In this document: positions 59,089 through 64,000 of the stretch, piece by piece
Numbering within the stretch: position 1 is the stretch's first letter
Layout: every line of letters starts with the position of its first letter
Source: Molanna angustata
Lineage: Eukaryota > Arthropoda > Insecta > Trichoptera > Molannidae
DNA: 64,000 bases
NCBI GenBank assembly: GCA_963576475.1
Contig: OY754978.1
Span: 10,568,299-10,632,298 of the forward strand
Direction of reading: 5' to 3'
Translations under genes and position numbers: made by a program
Notes under the pieces: model-generated
The model's input: only the letters and a program-made list of their open reading frames with translations
Databases searched by the model: none
What the model was told of the DNA's origin: nothing

Positions 59089-59378
59089 CGTGTTTATTCT
59101 AGTTTATACATAGATTATAGACGACTGAAGTACCTACTCATTCGATTCTTTTAAAAAATAAATATTTTGATATCATCAGTGCATTCAGATATTTTAAAGG
59201 GACCCGAAATTCAAAAACGTAAAATTTGAAATTGTTGAATAGGCACATCACTTACATAAAATAGCATTGAAGAATTATTAAGGTTTCATAAAAAAACATT
59301 TAAATCAAAAATAATTAAATAAATTCATCTCATGAAAATGCTGAATATTTACCATAAAAAAATTAATACTTCATAGGT
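59089..59378 (+). mobile_element. MITE B5 internal fragment
   Basis: From 'acggcgtgtttattctag' to 'aatacttcatag'; both ends are missing. It is joined directly to a truncated SINE-2. Confidence 0.65.
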
Positions 59379-59520
59379 TCGATCTCCAGCAGATGAGAAA
59401 TTTATTTAAATTCATTTCTCACGCGCACATTGCTTCTCTGGGCTGGTAGCACTGGTTAGTTTGAAGAAATTTCCACATAGCAATTAACTCGACACTTGCG
59501 TTGGGTGCAAGGATATTATT
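59379..59520 (+). mobile_element. SINE-2, 5'-truncated and diverged
   Basis: Starts at the B box (GTTCGATCTCC), then 'aaatttatttaaattcattt' and 'gcttctctgggctgg'. It abuts MITE B5. Confidence 0.72.
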
Positions 59521-60469
59521 ATGTATAGGGTATTATTATTTTAATTAAATTAAAATACTTTACTGTCGAGTTTGCACAAAACGCGTCGATACTCTCTAAC
59601 TAAAGTTATAGAAATGAACTAAAATTCAAGAAATTTTATACATTTAAATTTAACATAATGTTTGTATGAAAATATTTTTTTTCTCAGAAAGCAAATAAAG
59701 CTTGTGCTAAGAAATGGATTTTATATAACGATTCATTTACATAAAAACATAACACACAAAATCAACAATATTATAATAATCATAAAAAAACATCAGAATA
59801 ACAAATTAAAGTTAACCATGTTTTTACTAACCCATTTCTTAATTTTCAACGTTATGATTATAAACATATTTTTATATGACTAATGCTGCAAATAAAACAA
59901 AATTTTGAATACGCCATACACACATCAAAACTTATTCATCGCGGGGGATACGTTCTAGTAAGAGCCATGATAAGCGAAATTCCGTGATAAACGAGGATTT
60001 AAAAAAATCGTACATAAAACTAAAAAATACCCTTTTTATAAAATACATATTAAAGAATAATATCTTACACACTGCAATTCATTATTCCACGTTGCTAAAA
60101 TGAATTTATATTAACTTGTTTGGCTTTTCTACGTTTATAACGTAAAATTTGTTCTAAACTGTCAAATAATACGCAACAACCACTCTTTACAGGACTCACT
60201 CATAATCTTCGTCGTTTTCTTTCGAAAACTGCATGCACTGATTGTGAAAATGATGGACCATTCTGATTATTTTGACGCTGAATTTTTGCAAATCAAACGT
60301 ACCGATTATGCACCGGCGCGAAAGCGCGCCGTAAAAAAAATATACCTATCGTTATCCTATTATTAAAAAAATATAACCGAAAATATAGAAGAAAAACACC
60401 ACGTTCACGATTCACGGTCAGTTTGACGCGGGACAAAAAACGAGAAAGAAAACGTGAAGAATAATATTT
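59521..60469. other. Unassigned; GGCGCG hairpin near 60315
   Basis: GGCGCGAAAGCGCGCC at about 60315-60330 is a strong GC hairpin in AT-rich sequence. A short open frame (60249 to about 60365) crosses it; no known motif. Confidence 0.4.
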
Positions 60470-61410
60470 TATGTGAAAAGGCTTACATTTTTTTGGCGCT
60501 CGTGAATTTATGTATTATGTGAATGAGATAAACATTTTTTGTCACTCATGCTCGTGAATTTACATACGTATTATTCGAATGAGATAAACATTTTTTGTCA
60601 CTCACGCTCGTGAATTTACATATTATTTGAATGAGAAAATCATTTTTTGTCACTCACGCTCGTGAATTCACGTATCATGTGAATGAGACAAACCTTTTTT
60701 GTCACTCACGCTCGTGAATTTACGTATTATGTGAATGAGATAAACATTTTTTGTCACTCACGCTCGTGAATTTACGTATTATGTGAATGAGACAAAAATT
60801 TTTTGTCACCCATGCTCGTGAATTTACAAATTATTTGAATGAGAAAATCATTTTTTGTCAATCACGCTCGTCAATTTACGTATTATGTGAATGAGATAAA
60901 CATTTTTTGTCACTCACGCTCGTTAATTTACGTATCATGTGAATGAGACAAACATTTTTTGTCACTCACGCTCGTGAATTTACATATTATTTGAATGAGA
61001 AAATCATTTTTTGTCACTCACGCTCGTGAATTCACGTATCATGTGAATGAGACAAACCTTTTTTGTCACTCACGCTCGTGAATTTACGTATTATGTGAAT
61101 GAGATAAACATTTTTTGTCACTCACGCTCGTGAATTTACGTATTATGTGAATGAGACAAAAATTTTTTGTCACCCATGCTCGTGAATTGAGTCGTGAATT
61201 TACAAATTATTTGAATGAGAAAATCATTTTTTGTCAATCACGCTCGTCAATTTACGTATTATGTGAATGAGATAAACATTTTTTGTCACTCACGCTCGTT
61301 AATTTACGTATCATGTGAATGAGACAAACATTTTTTGTCACTCACGCTCGTGAATTTACGTATTATGTGAATGAGAAAATCATTTTTTGTTACTCACGCT
61401 CGTGAATGAG
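60470..61410 (+). repeat. 52-bp satellite, 18 copies, seven-unit higher-order repeat
   Basis: GCTCGTGA (or a one-base variant) recurs at 60498, 60550, 60606, 60658, 60710 and then every 52 bases to 61178, then 61242, 61294, 61346, 61398. Diagnostic variants repeat after seven units (364 bp): 60658 with 61022, and 60814 with 61178. A 12-bp insertion (near 61187) breaks the register once. Each unit has the dyad TCACGCTCGTGA, and some also ATTCACG...GTGAAT. Confidence 0.92.
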
Positions 61411-62879
61411 AAAAGAAGATAACTCGCAATTGCACCTATTACGATTCCTGTGCCCTTATTCCCATTCACATATAATATTTTGCGATAAGTAGCGTGAATC
61501 TTTACGTATCACAGAATGTAAAGTGAAAGTTACGTATCACGAGCTGTCATTCATAACTATAATCTGTGAGCTTAACACTACCTCGATATGTCGCATTAAA
61601 GTTTGCGAATACATTCACCTGTCGAACGTCATACGAATTCGCTCCAATCAGAATACCGCGTTACGAACGGCGAACGGTAGTTCTCGACATAATGCGCGGA
61701 AGTTTACGCGGGCTAGTGTCCGCGGAAAATAGATTAACGATCTGCTACAAGAAACTATTTATTTCCCGTCACCGGCAAACATGTAATAATTTTTTAATAA
61801 CATATTAATTTGTTCTTATAATATTTTAATTTATTTTGATTATGTTCTTTCTTATTTAGCGTTGTAATGTGTGTACTTATATATTATGATTGTCATCTGT
61901 GGACAAATGTAATTGGTCTGTTTTTTTGTAGGTATATATTGTATTCCTTTTGTATATTTTATAAGTTTGTCCCTTAAATAAATTACGTAAACTAGTGTAT
62001 ATTACCGCGATAAAAGAACCGGAATAGGCTGCCGGAATATTTCGAAGCCATGACAGTGAAAGTGTTGAAGCCAAGAAAGTGTTGAGAAAAAAAAACGCGT
62101 TATAGAATCCGCAAAAGCCGAGGTCTACCTGTATTATGAATCTTTACAGTTTCTACACGATGTTTGTTGAGAGTTAGAATTTAACGAGGCTTGAACATTT
62201 TGTTATCATTACTATATTATATTATGATGCCATGAAGAGTAAAAAGACTGAGCAACGCTGAATAAGAACGATATTTAATAGCAGGATAATTTCTTATGAA
62301 GACCTTCGTAAAAATCGTATTTCGATAGAAATTCATTTTTCTATGGATATATCTATAATAAAATCATTTTTTATATACAGATTATCAAGAAGTATATTAC
62401 GAAAGTCTAATCATTCTTATTTGGGTCAAATATACTATTAATGTTTTCTAGGACAAAGATTTTTATTCAAAATAAGGAATGAAAACAGTCATAATAACAT
62501 AAAATAACAATTACATTTACATTATATTTTACTTACTATCCGATTTAATTTTATTTTCAAAATATATTTTTCAACAATATTTTGAGTTCAAAATAGTACA
62601 GATAGAACAGTATATAAAATATAACTGCTGGGCTACTCATGAAGTTGATTAAGATCAGATTCAGAATTGAAGTTGATTAAGATCACATTCAGACTTGAAG
62701 TTGATTATGATCAGATTAAAATTGATTAATTGATTATATTAATTTATACAAATATTATTGATAATTTCATTTGATTTATATTTTTTTTATTTTAAATACC
62801 TACGCCCTTAATAGATTTAAGATTCAATGAAAATTTGGATTAATATGAGATTATGATCGAGTACTGATTTATATATTTT
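61411..62879. other. No recognisable feature
   Basis: 61411-61560 contains decayed pieces like the 52-bp satellite (CGTATCAC repeats). The remainder is AT-rich, with a threefold 'gaagttgattaagatcagat' repeat at 62640-62715. Confidence 0.45.
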
Positions 62880-63159
62880 TAAGACCAAGACAATATAAAA
62901 ACGTAATAAGAACGTGTCATGTCTTGTGTGGCGTTAGTGATATTCTCTATATTCGACCGTAGCGTGCGTGTTTCGGTGTGGTATCGTGAAGTGTTCGGTG
63001 TACGTCTCGACTGTAGCATGCGTGTCTGTGTATGTACATATGTATGTATGTATCTGCCTTGGTATTGTATTGTGTGATATTCACGGCTATCTTGTATGCC
63101 TTCTGGGATGATGCGTGTCATTTATTAGTCCGTCTGTCTTGTATATTATCGTTTTCCAT

Positions 63160-63480
63160 GCTGACGGAAGTCTGCGTGAGTCGTCTCTTGTATTAATACT
63201 GTTTGGTCTTTATTCTATTTCGATTGCTTCTCTGTAAAAACGAGGTGTCTCTCACCAATGCTCTTGCGTTTTCGAAGTCGATTTTATGTCCTTCAGTCAT
63301 CGTGTGCATCGCTAGGGTTGATTGTAATTTGCTTCTTGCAACGTCTACTTAATGTTCAGCTAATCTTGCCTCTATACGGCGAATGGTCCTTGTTTCGTGG
63401 TTCTGCCGATGTAGACGCCCTTGCATGCCCCACACGGTACTTCATAAATCCCTTATTTTCGTGCGGCACAAATATTTTCA
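63160..63480 (-). pseudogene. Second, decayed Penelope-like GIY-YIG endonuclease
   Basis: Minus-strand translation in shifting frames gives GIYEVPCGACKGVYIGRT near 63455-63400, then ARLAEH, then MHTMTEGHKI near 63310 and FYREAIEIE near 63235. This is the order of a PLE endonuclease: GIY, CxxC-like cysteines, YIG, His-rich segment, then a C-terminal helix. Several frameshifts and stops interrupt it. It differs in sequence from the element at 16-18.8 kb, so it is a separate and older PLE lineage. No RT motif and no hammerhead motif was found next to it; its C-terminal tail may continue to about 62880. Confidence 0.75.
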
Positions 63481-63599
63481 CACTCCGCAAATCTTCTTTA
63501 ATCTTTTTGCACGTACCGGAAATTTTATAAATTTAGTCACCTATGTCTTTTGTTGCATATTGTTTTAAATATTAATTCTATCATCTATGTCTTTCACAA

Positions 63600-64000
63600 A
63601 TGTGACTTTATTTAACCTCGAAACAGGTTTATCATAGTGAGGTTGAATACCATTTTATTATATGAATTTTGTTCTGTTTAGTGAAAGATTCTATCAATAA
63701 ATAAATATGCCAATGCCAAACAAAAAGCTAAAAGCTAAGCATAGAGACAATATAAATTATACATCGGATAGGCAGATCAACTATTTTTTGTATACATATT
63801 ATATCACTTATATATTCATGCTTGCATTAATGTGGGTTTGTATTATCATAAATAAATTGGTTGTTAGTATAGTTGCGCAATAGTTATTTATCTGGATATA
63901 AAATTGATTGGTAGATCAAATAAACGAACATTATATGAATGATTGACATATCTATTTCAGTAAATTAATATTGACGCTACGCAGGATAATCCCTTCAAAA
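63600..64000. other. No recognisable feature
   Basis: AT-rich; may include further 5' parts of the decayed Penelope-like element, but no motif is readable. Confidence 0.4.

Noticed and set aside
60249..60365. Short frame starting MMDHSDYFDAEF
   Set aside because: Less than 40 residues, no recognised family and no second exon visible; only a possible exon fragment.
60470..61410. CRISPR-like regular 52-bp repeats
   Set aside because: The units abut and vary only by point changes; there are no unique spacers, and the sequence is eukaryotic.

Overview
This is a gene-poor, AT-rich eukaryotic window. It looks like an insect genome and is most compatible with Lepidoptera or a near relative (a tentative placement). 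The grounds are jockey-like LINE tails of the 'gcaataagcccgcc' type, tRNA-derived SINEs with A and B boxes, an RTE 3' end ending in the 'gtttcggaggag' motif, animal-type fatty acid synthase, Penelope-like elements, Helitron remains and very many foldback MITEs. There are no operons, ribosome binding sites or other bacterial signals. Almost every long reading frame is a transposon relic or a translation of a microsatellite or minisatellite.

The only recognisable host-type coding sequence is a fatty acid synthase thioesterase domain on the minus strand (44471-45263). A one-base A-run expansion separates its catalytic Ser/Asp from its catalytic His. No other FAS domain is visible, so it is either a terminal exon of a gene lying to the right or a pseudogene.

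Layout. 1-9.4 kb: foldback MITEs of several families, nested in and around about 1-kb Helentron-associated (HINE/DINE-1-like) elements, with SINEs. 9.9-16 kb: decayed LINEs (RTE-like and jockey/CR1-like), SINEs, a 160-bp palindrome and a MITE carrying a LINE tail. 16.0-18.8 kb: a Penelope-like element with reverse transcriptase and GIY-YIG endonuclease, preceded by a 713-bp inverted copy of its own 3' end; each arm carries a hammerhead ribozyme motif. 19.7-20.8 kb: a complete HINE. 23.1-24.4 kb: a CR1/L2-like LINE. 26.9-28.9 kb: a 60-bp tandem array split by a triplicated foldback segment. 30-42 kb: SINEs, MITEs and four HINEs. 42.3-43.6 kb: LINE C-termini. 44.5-45.3 kb: FAS. 46.5-48.6 kb: HINE remnant, Helitron helicase pseudogene, LINE end and RTE tail. 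49.9-50.7 kb: an 83/89-bp minisatellite with a three-unit higher-order period. 51.3-53.8 kb: nested HINE/RTE/LINE insertions. 54-58.8 kb: a chain of minisatellites, some apparently amplified from RTE 3' ends. 60.5-61.4 kb: an 18-copy 52-bp satellite with a seven-unit higher-order period. 63.2-63.5 kb: a second Penelope GIY-YIG relic.

The best-supported unusual items are the HINE family (5' TCCAACTGTCGAT, the same motif inverted near the 3' end, a terminal hairpin and a CTAG end, always followed by T) and the Penelope element with head-to-head hammerhead motifs.
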